Origin: Okapia johnstoni
Taxonomy: Eukaryota; Chordata; Mammalia; Artiodactyla; Giraffidae
NCBI GenBank assembly: GCA_024291935.2
Contig: CM044311.1
Location: forward strand, 26,044,001 to 26,108,000
Length of the DNA stretch: 64,000 nucleotides
Reading direction: 5' to 3'
Shown here piece by piece: positions 1 to 12,086 of the stretch. A program made the position numbers and the translations under genes. The notes beneath the pieces were generated by a model. The model was not told the origin of the DNA, made no database searches, and saw only the letters and a program-made list of their open reading frames with translations. Within the stretch, counting starts at the first letter, position 1, and the number at the start of each line of letters is the position of its first letter.

Positions 1-1640
1 CTAAGGCATTCTGCTATCTTTTCAGCCTACAATGATTTTTCTTTCTGTCTTCCTGGAATGCTCACAGTACTTTACTTTCTGTTATCTGTACTATCACTCA
101 TTCGGCACTCAGTGTATACTATCTTTTTATTTTCCCTTTTATAAACTTTACTGTGAAATTGACTCAGGCTCCATGGTTTTTGTCTCACCTTCCAGACATC
201 AGCGAGCTTATCCTCCCATACCACCTTGTATTTTTAAGAGAATTTTTAAAATGTATACCCTGATTCACCATTAGCTCCATCAGGGTTCGGAGAAATTGTG
301 GCTTTTATCTCTTGCTGGGTTCCTTACACATTAGTAGAAAATAACTGGTGAGTGGATTGTAAGTTTGATCAATTTTAGGAATGTTGAAAAAGAGCATTAA
401 TTTGTCAGAAGGTCCTGCTATTTGAAGATCTCCTATCCACAGCTACTACAACTGTTGCCTGCATCTAACTGGTCTGGGAATGAATACCATACAAATAATG
501 TAAGATAGAGAATTTCATTTCAAATGAATCAAGACAGCTCAAAAACATGGAGGCAAAATATCTAAGAATGAAATTTGCTATAGAAAAAATAATTCAAACC
601 TCCTAGTTACTCTGTGCTTCAAGTTTTTACTTTATAAAAATCAAATTGAAAAGTTAAGAGGCATCACTGAGACATCTAAATTGAGTAAAAGTTCCAATCC
701 TCCTAATTCATGTTCTCAGCATTTGGACACTACTATCATTAGAATGAAATGTAACTTTGTTTTCATGATAGTGTCATCTATTCTTCCCTGTTTGATACAT
801 AAAATTACTTCTCTTTCAAAGAGTATCTTAGAAAAAGTTACATGTGTATAAAAGTGATTTGGATAGACAATTGTTAGCAGTTATTTTTTACAACAGATTT
901 TAAGAAAGGTGAGTTTTATAATGAGATTTCCTTAATATGTACACTGCTATAAGAAATTTTAAACAGACTTTTAAAGACTTGCAGTACTTCTTTTTCCAAA
1001 AATGTTTAAAACATTCAACTGCTCTTCATTGTGTTGCACTAGAAAGGAATTAAAATCTCAGGATGGTACAAAACAGTTATTGGGTTTCCTAGCAACTCTG
1101 AAGGGGCCTCTCGGCATGGAGGCATAGTTTTTCAATATTGATGCATGCATCACTCACAAACTGTAGAAGACAAAGGCAGACACTTGGTCTCACATTGTGT
1201 CTCTGGATATTCTTAATACCGCCCAATTCTCTTTATGCAGCACATGAGGGACAGTTTAACTTGTAAACTACGTTCAAGTTCAAACATGATCTCTAAACTA
1301 AATCATGTAACAAACCTTCTTACAATTTTACTCAACCTTATACTCAGAATGTGATGAAATATGTAGCACATGATCAACCGTAAGTGTTTGCCGAGTCTTG
1401 TTAGTAAGGGCTCAGTACTGGATTATGTAAATAAACTAGCTGAGTCATGTCCCTTTTTGGCAGTGACTGAAATAACATCTCCCGGTTTTCTGCTTGCTTT
1501 TTCTAATCTCCAAATTCCAAATTCCTGCCATGCAGTGAGCAGGCTGAGCTCAGATTCCGTAACATGTTCAGGCCTCTATTATCTCTCCCATAGGCTAAGC
1601 CTGAGGTCTTCCCTGCACCCACTCTACTTCATTCTAACCA
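1..1640. other. AT-rich intronic sequence, no element recognised
   Basis: No repeat family, coding signal or RNA gene is recognised. Short open frames here have no homology that I recognise and no splice context. Confidence 0.4.
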
Positions 1641-1870
1641 TCTCCATACTTCACCCAGAGTGTTCACTATGCATTGTTTTTAAATTTTATCACTGCCTGG
1701 TCTGAAAACCTCTGGTAGGTCCACACTAGCTCAGACACCTTTATTCTCCTCAGCACCCTTTATGACCGGGCACCTCTCCACCTTTAGCTACTCAGTACTC
1801 CCACTCCCCATGTGTACCTCAGCAGTGAGCACCCACACACTTTACAAGACTGCCTTCCCTGCTCAAGCCC
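1640..1870 (-). repeat. Possible L2 LINE 3' fragment
   Basis: The stretch with CAGCACCCTTTATGACCGGG and following CACCTCTCC/CCCACTCCCC blocks resembles the reverse complement of L2 LINE sequence. It is strongly diverged, so this is a tentative family call by eye. Confidence 0.35.
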
Positions 1871-1943
1871 ACCTTTTAGGGCAATTATGTTAGTTTGGTC
1901 TCAGGCCAGGCCCTTCCCAGAAAGCATTCTTTGTGCCCAAATA

Positions 1944-2133
1944 AGGGCTTCCCTAGTGACTCAGTGATAAAGAATCCACCTGCGATGCAGGTTCGATCCC
2001 TGGGTTGGGAAGATCCCCTGGAGAAGGGAATGGCAACCTACAGTCTTCTTGCCTGGAGAATTCCATGGACAGAGAAGCGGGCTACGGTCCTTGTGATCAC
2101 AAAGTCAAACATGACTGAGCAACTAAACAACAA
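1944..2133 (+). repeat. Bov-tA SINE
   Basis: tRNA-like head GGGCTTCCCTAGTGACTCAG, body block GATCCCTGGGTTGGGAAGAT and 3' block CATGACTGAGCAACTAAACA, in that order. It is full length, with a (CAA)-type tail. Confidence 0.9.
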
Positions 2134-2201
2134 GAGACTGAATCCAAAAACAGCAATCCAACAACTGACAATCCAACGCAGAGTCATACATGACCAAAGC
2201 T

Positions 2202-2324
2202 CCTTAGCATGCACGCACTGCCTCAGAAGGACGCTCAGTCAAGAAGCAGGTAAGTGCGAGCCCTGTTTTACTGAGGCTGCTTCTTGACTGAGCGTCCTTC
2301 TGCGGCAGTGTGTGCATGCTAAGG
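2202..2324. repeat. 48-bp-arm inverted repeat (hairpin)
   Basis: Left arm 2202-2249 and right arm 2277-2324 are reverse complements at 46 of 48 positions, separated by a 27-nt loop (2250-2276). The outer ends read CCTTAGCATGCA and TGCATGCTAAGG, matching the 3'-tail motif often seen on Bov SINEs. The right arm runs into the minus-strand SINE at 2313. Confidence 0.95.
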
Positions 2325-2522
2325 CACTTCAGTCAGTTGTGTCTGACTCTGTGCAACCAGAAGGACCATAGACCCCCAGGCTCTTCTGTCCAGGCAAAAA
2401 TACTAGAGTGGGTTGCCATGCCCTCCTCCAGGGGATCTTCCAGACCCAGGGATCAAACCCACGTCTTTTACGGTTCCTGCACTGGCAGGTGGGTTCTTTA
2501 CCACTAGCGCCACTTGGGAAGC
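2313..2522 (-). repeat. Bov-tA SINE
   Basis: The reverse complement carries the complete head-to-tail Bov-tA pattern. The 3' block (TCAGTTGTGTCTGACTCTG on the plus strand) is at the left and the head (CACTTGGGAAGC) at the right. Its 3' tail overlaps the right arm of the 2202-2324 hairpin. Confidence 0.9.
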
Positions 2523-2557
2523 TCTCTTTTGCAGAGAAGAAGTCAATTCTGACTTCA

Positions 2558-2984
2558 TGTTGGAACTGTTTCTTTGACTTGCTTTTGTTACTATAATCAT
2601 ACAGAATGGCCTGCCCCTGAGACTCCTGCCCCTCCGCCTGCCTGTTACACTAGAGTGCCTTTGTTCAGAACCCCGGCTACCTGTGGATGGCAGGAAGGAA
2701 GAAATTAACACATCCCCTGTCTGAGGCTTACTATTCTAGGGGATGTTTCCAAGATTAATGGCCTTTTTACTTTGCTTCCTCACACCCCCCCCGCCCCCGC
2801 CCTGTCTCTGATCTATAAAAGAACCTGGTATCCACACCCCGATAAGATGGTTATTTTGGGACGCTAGCCTGCCGTCTTCTCAGTCAGCCAGCTCCCTGAA
2901 TAAAGTCTTTTCTTTGCCCCAACTCGTCTCTTGGATTCATTGGCCTGTTATGCAGTGAGCAGAGCGAACTTGGACTTGGTAACA
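2558..2984 (+). mobile_element. Solitary ERV LTR (ERV1-like)
   Basis: The 427-bp unit starts TGTTGG and ends GGTAACA, the TG...CA form of retroviral LTRs. It has a TATAAAA box at 2814-2820 and an AATAAA poly(A) signal at 2899-2904 followed by a U5-like stretch. The flanks CTTCA (2553-2557) and CTTCC (2985-2989) could be a 5-bp target duplication with one mismatch. No internal retroviral genes are attached, so it is a solo LTR. The exact family is not assigned. Confidence 0.8.
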
Positions 2985-3561
2985 CTTCCTACGCTACACA
3001 CATTTGACTTAAAAGCCAAAGCTTCTTGATTATCATTGATTTCCTTTAGCAGAGCAAAATTTCTAGTGCTCAGCTTAAAAATAAGGAAAAGAAAAACTAC
3101 GGCCCAAGTATTTATTTCCTTTGCGTAAGAGGAAGGAAACAGAATCTACCAGAATGAAAGGTATCCCATTTCAAAATAGTGAAGAAAAATTAACAAGGTG
3201 CAGCTAAAAGTAGGTGAAAATAAGTTAAGGTCTTTTTCTATCAAAGATGGAATCACAACAGTGAAGGCATCCTGGTCAGGGGCCAATCATCAAAGGAAAT
3301 CAAAGAAACCAGAGGCAGCACCGAAGGGGTAAGATGAATTAAGTGCATATACACTGTGGAGCACCTGTGTTTGCACACATTTCCCTTGTCTGCAAGGTCC
3401 ACCTTCTCCCATTGAAAGCACCTGGCAGCCATTCAACGCCTCTCACCTGTGGCCTCCTCCCTCCAGACGCCCACAGGCAGTGTTAATTGCTTCCTGCTCA
3501 CAATTACACAACCTGCACCTCTACTGCACGTAGTTGTTTACATGTTCCCACCCTTCACTGA
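2985..3561. other. Unassigned intronic sequence
   Basis: Nothing recognisable: no coding pattern, repeat family or RNA gene seen. Confidence 0.4.
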
Positions 3562-3785
3562 GGGCTTCTTCAAAGGCTCAGGGGTATAAAGAATCCATCT
3601 GCCAATCCAGGAGACTCGTGAGGCACAGATTCCACCCCTGGGTCAGGAAGATTCCCCTGGAGGAGGAAGTGACTACCCACTCCAGTATTCTTGTCTGGGA
3701 AATCCCATGGACAGAGGGGCCTGGCAGGCTACAGTCTCTGGAGTCATAAAAAGAGTCGGACACGACTGAGCACGCACGCACACAC
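3562..3785 (+). repeat. Bov-tA SINE
   Basis: The head is diverged (AGGGCTTCTTCAAAGGCTCA). The body and the 3' block GAGTCGGACACGACTGAGCA are clear, followed by a short CA-rich tail. Confidence 0.85.
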
Positions 3786-4212
3786 TTAAGCACACACTTT
3801 CAGTTGCTTAACAGGGTCCTAGGGTTTCATCTCTGGAGGGCATGTTCTAAGCCTTATTCAACACATCCTAGACCTGCCTCAGAAGAAACTGCTTAGCTCA
3901 AGCAGAGAGTGGGAGTTCCGGGCAGAGTGAAGGTGAAGGAGCTGTTTGAAAGAGGAATGCTGATGGGAGAAAAGATCATGAAACCTTCTGGGAAAGTCAT
4001 GGGAAGGAGAGCCATGGGAAGACTGTGTATCTAACGGAGTAAAGGGACAGGGAAGCCCCTGGAGATGCATGGAGCTCAGAGGGAGCTGAGCAAGCCTGGC
4101 TGTATGCTAACAGGAGCAAAGACTGGTGCTTATTACTTTAATATTCACATCACAAGAAGTATTAGCAAATGTGATAAAAAATTAACATGGATTCAACTGT
4201 ATAGTCACATTG

Positions 4213-4417
4213 CGTGTAAGTCACTTCAGTTGTGTCTGACTCTTTGTGACCCCATGGACTGTAGCCTGCCAGGCTCCTCTGTCCATGCGGTTCTCCAGGT
4301 AAGAATACTGGAGTGGGTTGCCATGTCCTCCTCCAGGAGATCTTCCTCACCCAGGGATCTCTTACATCTCCTGCACTGACAGGTGGGTTCTTTACCACTA
4401 GCGCCACTTGGGAAGCC
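4213..4417 (-). repeat. Bov-tA SINE
   Basis: Complete element in reverse complement: 3' block at 4216-4270, head ending CACTTGGGAAGCC at 4405-4417. Confidence 0.9.
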
Positions 4418-4487
4418 TGTAAATTTATGTTAACATGAAAGAAATGTGACATTGAAACTTTAATTTGTGAATATTCTAAAATCACAA

Positions 4488-4666
4488 CCCTGTGGCTCAG
4501 CCAGTGAAGAGCAATTTGGGAAACCTGTGTTCCGTCACTGGGTTGGGAAGAACCCCTGGAGAAGGGAAAGGCTACCCGCTCCAGTATTCTGGCCTAGAGA
4601 ATTTCATGGACTGTACAGTCCATGGGGTCGCAAAGAGTCGGACACGACTGAGTGACTTTCCCTTCA
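4488..4666 (+). repeat. Bov-tA SINE with target duplication
   Basis: Flanked by perfect 12-bp direct repeats CTAAAATCACAA at 4476-4487 and 4667-4678. The body has a small internal loss around the GGAGCCTGG block. Confidence 0.9.
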
Positions 4667-4679
4667 CTAAAATCACAAA

Positions 4680-5515
4680 CCAGGGATGAAGAAAAAGTTG
4701 CTTGCCTATCTTGGAACTACCTCCAGAACAACATGAAGCAAAATGAGAAAAATGTTATACACTTATGCATGTTTTCTCAAAATATCTGGAGTCATTCCAA
4801 AGGTATTAACAAAAAAGAGAACCTAGGAATAAAAGTAAGAGTAATTTAACTTCATTTTCCAAAGGTCTGGCATAATTCTTTGGTGGCTTGAAAAGGGGTA
4901 TGTCATGATGATCTTAATGTCAATTTTTATAAAGAATTTATTTGATATTGACTTTTGTGAGAAATATCAAAGAATGTCATAAAGGTTACTATTTTAAATA
5001 GAGAAGATATTCAGTTGTATTGCTGAGTTCAGAATATGGAATTCAGGAACCTTACATAAAAACACAGAAACCCTCAAAAATGATTCATTAGGGCAATGTT
5101 AAAAAATAAACTGGGAAAATCAGGAAGCGGTATGTTTAAGAAGTTGATTGGGACAAGTATAATTTTGTTGTGTATGTCTGATAACAAATACTACAAATCA
5201 GATGCCTGGGTTAGCAAGCAACTCACTGGGATGCTTTCAACCCTGTTTTAAATACTGCAAAAATGCAACTGCGAAACTATTTAGACCATTTCCTTGACCC
5301 TAAATCTAATCTGCCAATTTCCTTCTCACCAGGGAGCTACTTTGGGATTAGCAATGTTAAAAGTCACCTAAATACTAAGTGTTTCATTTTAGGAAAGAAA
5401 AAGAAAACCTTAATATATGTTAAGGGTAGTTAACTACTCCAACTAGGCCTTTAAACATTGCTCAGGAAGAGAAAAAAAACACTAGAGGGTAGAAATTACC
5501 CTCTGTGCTGCCTAG
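4680..5515. other. Unassigned intronic sequence
   Basis: AT-rich, with no repeat or gene recognised. Confidence 0.4.
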
Positions 5516-5518
5516 TGT

Positions 5519-5602
5519 GTGCGTGTGTTAGTCACTCAGTCATGTCCAACTCTCTGTGATCCCATGGACTGTAGCCCACCAGGCTCCTCTGTCCATGGAA
5601 TT
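5519..5602 (-). repeat. Truncated Bov-tA SINE
   Basis: Only the 3' part remains (TTAGTCACTCAGTCATGTCC through GTCCATGGAATT); the body and head are missing. Confidence 0.8.
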
Positions 5603-5849
5603 ATAGTTAATTCCCATGTGTTACTCAGTACAGTATGCTAGTATGTACTGTTGAGCTAAGAAAATAATACTTAGAGTCAGATAAGTTAATAACAATGAGA
5701 AACAACATTAGGTATACTTATTTGCTTTTCTATGCTGTTTTTTTAAATCAACTCTCAGCTCCCCACCCTCAACGAGTAATCTAAAAGCAAGCGCCCAGAA
5801 AATAAACTGAGATGGAAATAGGGAAACCATCACCTTAACCATAAATAGT

Positions 5850-6270
5850 AATGAGCAGTGACTGAGTACCTATTAAGTGCCAGGGTTAGTCACTCAGTCG
5901 TTTCTCACTCTTTACAACCCCATGGACTGTAGCCTACCAAGCTCCTTTGTCCATGGAATTTTCCAGGCAAGAATACTGGAGTGGGTAACCGTTCCCTTCT
6001 CCAGGGGATCTTTCTGACCCAGGGATTGAACCCAAGTCTCCTGCACTGCAGGCAGATTCTTTACTGTCTGAGCCACCATGGGTGTTAGATTATGTGCCAG
6101 GCACTTTTCAAAATATTTTATACACATTAACTCCTTCAAGTCTCATAACAACTCTGAGGGTGTTACTACTATTATCTCAATTTTACAGTGATGAAAAAGA
6201 GACGATGAGAAGGACCTAAGCTACTAAGTGAGCAAAATACAAATTGATGCAGAGTGGCTCCCAAGCCACA
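5850..6270 (-). repeat. MIR SINE split by a Bov-tA
   Basis: The outer parts 5850-5884 and 6089-6270 read as reverse-complement MIR, with the diagnostic TGTGCCAGGCAC and TCTCAATTTTACAGTGATGA blocks. The young SINE at 5885-6088 interrupts it, duplicating ATTAAGTGCCAGG / ATTATGTGCCAGG. Confidence 0.75.
5885..6088 (-). repeat. Bov-tA SINE inserted in MIR
   Basis: Complete reverse-complement element. Target duplications are 5872-5884 and 6089-6101 (12 of 13 identical). Confidence 0.9.
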
Positions 6271-6817
6271 CTCACCCTGCAAGTAGAAGTCCATGAGTCA
6301 ACACCCCTGGACATTAAGAAATTTCCTCTTAAAAATCACTACAAAATAATACAGTGAGTACATTATTAGACCCCCCTTCCAGTCACTGTGGTGGAAGAAG
6401 GTTTGGAATCTTCGCTATTCCCCTCCTGTACCAGATTTCCAAGAAGACAGCATTTTAGGTAGCACGTAGTTCAGGAGTATGGGTTGACCCGTTTTTAAAA
6501 CAAGAGATAAACCAGACTAGGATCCATTGTCAAGTTTGTCACAAAGAAAGCCCTATCACTTTGGACATGTTGTTTCTCCAGGGCTCAAACATAAATTAAG
6601 GGTGTTAAACTAAATTATCTCTTTCAGATCTAAATAAGTCCTAAGTTTAGACCATCAATCAAGCAAGCAACCAACAAGAAGCCTTCCCCCAACACTCCAT
6701 CCCCTCCCCTCCCTGCACAACTCAAAGCCAGTAGTGACAGTTGTCTGGGCTTACCTCACAGCAAGTGCAGACATTTCTGAAATATGAGCAGGCTAAATTG
6801 TGCCAGCAGTTCTGCCT

Positions 6818-7260
6818 ACAAGTAGCATGGGCTCTGAAGTCAGAGCTGTGCTATAATTCAAACCGAGGTTACCAAATGCTTGCATGCGTGCATACTTAAG
6901 TCACTCAGTCGTGTCCAACTCTTTGTGACCCCATGGACTGTAGCCCACTAGACTCCTCTGTCCAAGGGATGTTCCAGGCAAGAATACTAGAGTAGGTTGC
7001 CATTTCCTACTCCAGGAGATCTTCGTGACCCAGGGATCAAACCCAGGTCTCCTGCACTGGCAGGCGGATTATTTAGCACTCGTGCCATCTGGGAAGCCCT
7101 ACCAAATGCTTAGGCAGGGCAAGTTTCTAGTCTTTTAAGTATTAATGTTTTCTACTGTAAAGTGAGCATTAGCAGTAAGAATGCTTACTTCCACATAGAG
7201 ATTAAATACAATAATGCATGTAAAGCTCTTAGGTATCATCCCTTCGATAAACAGTATCCA
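6818..7260 (+). repeat. MIR SINE split by a Bov-tA
   Basis: AGCATGGGCTCTGAAGTCAG at the left and CTACTGTAAAGTGAGCATTAG to ATGCATGTAAAGCTCTTAGG at the right follow MIR order in sense. They are interrupted at 6882-7099. Confidence 0.75.
6882..7099 (-). repeat. Bov-tA SINE with perfect target duplication
   Basis: Flanked by TACCAAATGCTT at 6870-6881 and 7100-7111. It is full length in reverse complement and inserted into the MIR at 6818-7260. Confidence 0.95.
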
Positions 7261-7849
7261 GTATGACAACTCGCTGTTGTCTTCCAAACCCGTCATTCCT
7301 ACCAGGAAATGAACTCGTGTAGTGTTGGGAAGGTGTCTTTTAATCTTTTATCCCTCACACTGAGCAGCACCTTAGATACAGAACTCAAAATCTGTTATGC
7401 AAATAAAGGACACTGACTTGTATGTACTTGATCTGGCGATCAGAACCTCAACGGTGACCTAAACCAAATCTGATTTTTTTTTTTTAATTAAAGACTCCAG
7501 TTGGGGAGGCATATTTCCAACTACAGAAGTTGAGTATGAGAGCAGAGACAGAAATGACTGCTATTTTGAGGAACACGGCTCTTAAGAGTAGGAGAAAAAT
7601 AACAGTGTGATATGTCATCAAGGAAAGGCTGTTTTGAAGTGAGAAATGCAGAGCATGTTTATAAAGTGAGAAGGAAAGGGGAATGGGAGGTTTAATACAC
7701 AGAACACTCAGACTGAAGGAAACAATGAGACCTAGAAAAAGGGGATAAGACAATTTTAAATAAGATTCGAGGGAAGGACATCTCTTCTGCTGTAACAAAG
7801 GAGAGACATGGAGTATTTACCTAGAATAGAAGAGGCAGAAAAAAATGTG
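7261..7849. other. Unassigned intronic sequence
   Basis: Contains a poly(T) run near 7472-7482. The 104-codon minus-strand open frame over it lacks any recognisable family feature. Confidence 0.4.
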
Positions 7850-8957
7850 GATAGAAAATTCCAAACAAACAGCTACTTCTGCTTCATTGACTATGAAAGC
7901 CTTTGACTGTGTGGATCACAACAAACTGAGGAAAATTCTTCAAGAGATGGGAATACCAGACCACCTGACCTGCCTCCTGAGAAATCTGTGTGTAGGTCAA
8001 AAAGCAACAGTTAGAACCGGACATGGAACAACGGACTAGTTCCAAACTGGGAAAGGAGTACGTCAAGGCTGTATATTGTCACCCTGCTTATTTAACTCAC
8101 ATGAAGAGTACATTATGAGAAATGCTGGGCTGGAAGAAGCACAAGCTGGAATCAAGATTGCCGGGAGAAATATCAATAACCTCAGACATGCAGATGACAC
8201 CACCCTTATGGCAGAAAGTGAAAAAGAACTAAAGAGCCTCTTGATGAAAGTTGACGAGGAGAGTGAAAAAGTTGGCTTAAAACTCAACATTCAGGAAACT
8301 AAGATCATGGCATCCAGTCCCGTCACTTCATAGCAAATAGATGGGGAAACAATGGAAACAGTTACAGACTATTTTTTTGGACTCCAAAATCACTGCAGGT
8401 GGCGACTGCAGCCATTAAATTAAAAGATGCTTGCTCCTTGGAAGAAAAGCTATGACACACCTAGACAGCATATTAAATAGAAGAGACATTACTTTGCCAA
8501 TAAAGGTCCATAGTCAAGGCTATGGTTTTTCCAGTAGTCATGTGTGGATGTGAGAGTTGGATCCTAAAGAAAGCTGAGCACCGAAGAATTGATGCTTTTG
8601 AATTGTGGGGTTGGAAAAGACTCTTGAGAGTCCCCTGAACTGCAAGGAGATCCAACCAGTCCATCCTAAAGGAAATCAGTCCTGAATATTCATTGGAAGG
8701 ACTGATGCTGAAGCTCCAATACTTTGGCCACCTGATGTGAAAAACTGACTCACTGGAAAAGATCCTGATACTGGGAAAGATTGAAGGCAGGAAGAGAAGG
8801 GGACAAGAGAGGAAGATGAGATGGTTGGATGGCATCACTGACTGGATGGACATGAGTTTGAGCAAGCTCTGGGAATTGGGGATGGACAGGGAGGCCTGGC
8901 GTGCTGCAGTCCATGGGGTTGCAAAGAGCTGGACACAACTGAGTGACTGAACTAAGA
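7850..8957 (+). mobile_element. BovB (RTE) LINE, 3' half
   Basis: Reverse-transcriptase region of BovB in sense, from the motif A neighbourhood (CFIDYE-like, degraded) through the catalytic box. That box reads HADDT at about 8188-8202, with H in place of the usual Y. The C-terminal region follows, then the 3' end shared with Bov-tA (GAGCTGGACACAACTGAGTG). It is 5' truncated, with frameshifts and stops (for example TAG at 8038), so it is not functional. BovB is the ruminant RTE element known for horizontal transfer between reptiles and ruminants. Confidence 0.92.
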
Positions 8958-9264
8958 GAGGTTTTCAGAGACTGGTTCAAATCTTTAATATGTGAAGAGG
9001 AATGGGAGAAGAGTCAAAAGACTGCAGAATGGTACCATGAGTCCAACAGAGATGAGCTGATAGCTGATGAAGAGGAGCAAAGACATTTAGCATACTAGTT
9101 TTTGGCATGATAAATACCATTTATCATACAATTTTTCTAGTTTTATATCATAACATCGTACCATTTTTTTCTAGTTTATATATATTTGAAATTTGCCATA
9201 ATAAGTGTTTAAAAAATAAAACTACAATGATGTGGCACAACACACTCACCAGAACAAAATGAAA

Positions 9265-9775
9265 AAAGGCTGCGATTCGGAGCAAGTCTTATCTGTATAG
9301 AAGGGAGTGTCAACTGGTACAATTAATTTTGGAAAACATTTGGTAGCATCACCTAAAGCTAAACGGATGTGTAATCAAGACCCCAGAAATGCCATTCACA
9401 GTTACCGCATGCACTAAAACACGTGGCTGAGAATGTAGCCACATTTTTCACAAGAGCAGAAAACTAGAGGAAAAACATGTCCATCAACAGTAGAATGGGT
9501 AAATCAATTGTGGTACAGTCACATGACAGAATACCATATGGCAAAGCAAATGACTAAACTAGAGCTATGCAACAGAAACAATTGTACAAACGTGATAGGA
9601 AGCCAAGTTTAGGCAGAAAAACGTACACTGTATAATTCTGTATATATAGTGTCAACGCCAATCTATGCCGTTAGAAATCAGAAGACAGTGACGAAAACGA
9701 CTGCAGGGGGCATGAGGGGCTTTCGATGGTGGGTTATGTTCTATCTCTTGACCTGGGTGATAACTGTATAGATGT
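9265..9775 (+). repeat. Ancient L1 (L1M-type) 3' fragment
   Basis: The series ACTGGTACAATTAATTTTGG, ATGTCCATCAACAGTAGAAT, AATTGTGGTACAGTCACATG and ACACTGTATAATTCTGTATA follows the 3' part of old mammalian L1 elements in sense. It is heavily decayed. Confidence 0.6.
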
Positions 9776-9830
9776 GTCTACTTTGGGCTGCTCTCTCACT
9801 GGTAAATAATGCTCTAAACCGCATGCTTTT

Positions 9831-10034
9831 GGGGCTTCCCTGGTGGCTCAGACAGTAAAGAATCCGCCAGCAATGTGGGAGACCTGAGTTCAATCCTTGG
9901 GTTGGGAAGATCCCCTGGAGGAGGGCATGGCAACCCACTCCAATATTCTTGCCTGCAGAATCCCCATGGACAGAGGAGACTGGCGGGCTACAGTTCATGG
10001 GATCAGACATGACTGAGTGACTAAGCACAACACA
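9831..10034 (+). repeat. Bov-tA SINE
   Basis: Complete element. Flanks GCATGCTTTT (9821-9830) and GCACGCTTTT (10035-10044) are a target duplication with one mismatch. Confidence 0.92.
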
Positions 10035-10145
10035 GCACGCTTTTCTACAGGTGAAAGGTTTATTTTAAAATGAATTTAAAAAGGTGAAGGGGTTAAAGCA
10101 GAAAACTTATCTTTATTTTGTCTTTGTTAAAAAACATGATGTTCT

Positions 10146-10240
10146 GGGAATTCCCTGGTGGTCTAGTGGTTAGGCGAGCTTGCTGCCACTCCTGGTCAGG
10201 GAACTAAGACCCAATAAGCCCCGCTGCCTGCGGGTTCCAC
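10146..10240 (+). repeat. CHR-type tRNA-derived SINE, truncated
   Basis: GGAATTCCCTGGTGGTCTAG and GGTCAGGGAACTAAGACCC are the head and B-box region of the CHR family (tRNA-Glu related). The 3' part is short. Confidence 0.75.
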
Positions 10241-11783
10241 CCCATATATTTCTGATGCTTTTTAAAAATGTACTTTAAAAAAAACTGTAGCCAAATGGAC
10301 AGTAAGTACAGTGGGCTGAAGGGCTTGCATACAAGGTGAAAGGGGAAATGGTTTGGAGAAGCCAGTGGGTCCTCAAGAGAATAATCAGAAAACCATATGG
10401 TTTTCACATCACATAGCACATCTGCCCTAATCTGTACCTGTTTTTCTTTATTTATTCATTTACTTATCTACTTATTTATGGTTTAATTTATTTATTTTAT
10501 TCAGGACTAAATGCCAGTCACCCTCCTCCAGACTGAAGCTTGCCCATAGTATTAGAATGACCTCTTCCTCCTGTCTCCAAAAGAACCTACTGCCATACCT
10601 AACCCACATGTACATATTATCTATTCCCCCAAACTTCTTCCACAGCAATTGAGGTCCTATATGAGAAACTGAATATGTAACTTATAAATCAGGAGCAGTT
10701 AAAGCACAAATTACAATGTAAAACCAAATGGGGGAGTTAGGAATGTGAACACACAGATTGTATTTGTTGAATTGGATTGTGACCCACTCCTTCCTCCTCT
10801 CCTCATGGGCACACAGACAGACTCATCTAAGGAAAGAATTCAAATTTCATTTCTTGATTAAAATTACGTCTCAGCCTTTTTCAATCTATGTAGTATACTA
10901 CTTTCCTCATGTTCTCTAATACAGAGATGCTAATTTCAGAATTCTCTGGCAAAACAAATGCAAATTGGGTATTTTGCATTATGGGTAAAGGAGATCCGTT
11001 GCCATGGTGAATATTTTCATCACCTTCAGAGAATAGTATGTATCGCTCCATTTTAAGAGATCTGCCTTTGCCTCCTTGCTCAAAAAAACCTCAGGCTCTC
11101 TTTTCTTCCTTTAATTAACACGAAAGAGGAAAAAGTGAGTACTTGGCCAAAACAACAACAACAAAAAACTCAGGTGAAGTGTCTTAGAGAGATCACAGAA
11201 AATAAAAAAGCAAAGAGATTATAGTAAAATAAGCAAATAAACTGATCTAACGAAAAACCGTGAAGTTAATAAAGAAAATGTTACCAAAAAAAAAAAAAAT
11301 CCTGTTGTAAGTATATTTAACTTGACTGCCTCAATCTTGGCATGATTTCCTTTCTAATATCCCCAAATGAATTCAAATTTCCCCAGCAACCATCACCAGG
11401 GACCACTCTATCCTTACTTTGGATATTTCCATAAGTGCATTTATTTTCCTCATAGGCAAGCTAAAAATATTATTTTTCCCCTATGTTTGGTTTTTTGCCT
11501 TATACCTAAAATACAAATGCATATAACTATCAAATAAAGACAGTTTATATAATTCTCTGATGATTTTAAGAAACTAAATAAGAAGTGAGACTTTTATTTA
11601 ACTTGTTGCCAACAGGAATATTATGTGATACAAATATTTAGATAAAATCTCATGACAGCAATTCCCAAGGCACTTCCTACTGAGAAAGCTGTTCTGATGG
11701 CACACCACACCCATGCTATTTTAGTTAGTAGCATGCTCCAAAACTAAATATAGTGGAAGGTGACTAGAATTAAAACTCCGGGT
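10241..11783. other. AT-rich intronic sequence, unassigned
   Basis: TTTA-rich low complexity at about 10440-10500 and a poly(A) run at 11286-11300. Otherwise nothing is recognised. Confidence 0.4.
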
Positions 11784-11791
11784 TCTAGACC

Positions 11792-12086
11792 TGTGTTAAT
11801 CAGTGTGGTAGCCACATTCGGCTACTGAGAATATGAAATGTGGCTAGTACAAACTGAGACGTGCTGCAGGTAAAACATGGATCAGATTTTGAAGACGTAG
11901 TATGAAAAAAAATGTTACTGATGTTCAGTTTGACCACATATGGAATTAATATTTTGTATATACTGGGTTAAACAAAATTATATTTAAATTAATTTCAACC
12001 TTTTCCTTTTCACTTTTAAATGTGACTACCACAACATTTTAAATGACATATGTGGCTTGCATTATGTTTCTACTAGGACAGCACTG
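11792..12086 (+). mobile_element. Non-autonomous hAT (Charlie-type) DNA transposon
   Basis: The 295-bp unit has GGTAGCCACATTCGGCTACT near the left end and TATGTGGCTTGCATTATG ... GGACAGCACTG at the right end, characteristic of an old mammalian hAT non-autonomous family. It is flanked by 8-bp repeats TCTAGACC (11784-11791) and TCTGGACC (12087-12094), the duplication length expected for hAT. There is no transposase frame. Confidence 0.75.

Noticed and set aside
2247..2255. Perfect splice-donor-like CAGGTAAGT in the 2202-2324 hairpin loop
   Set aside because: It is on the plus strand, opposite to CXADR, with no supported exon before it; probably chance.
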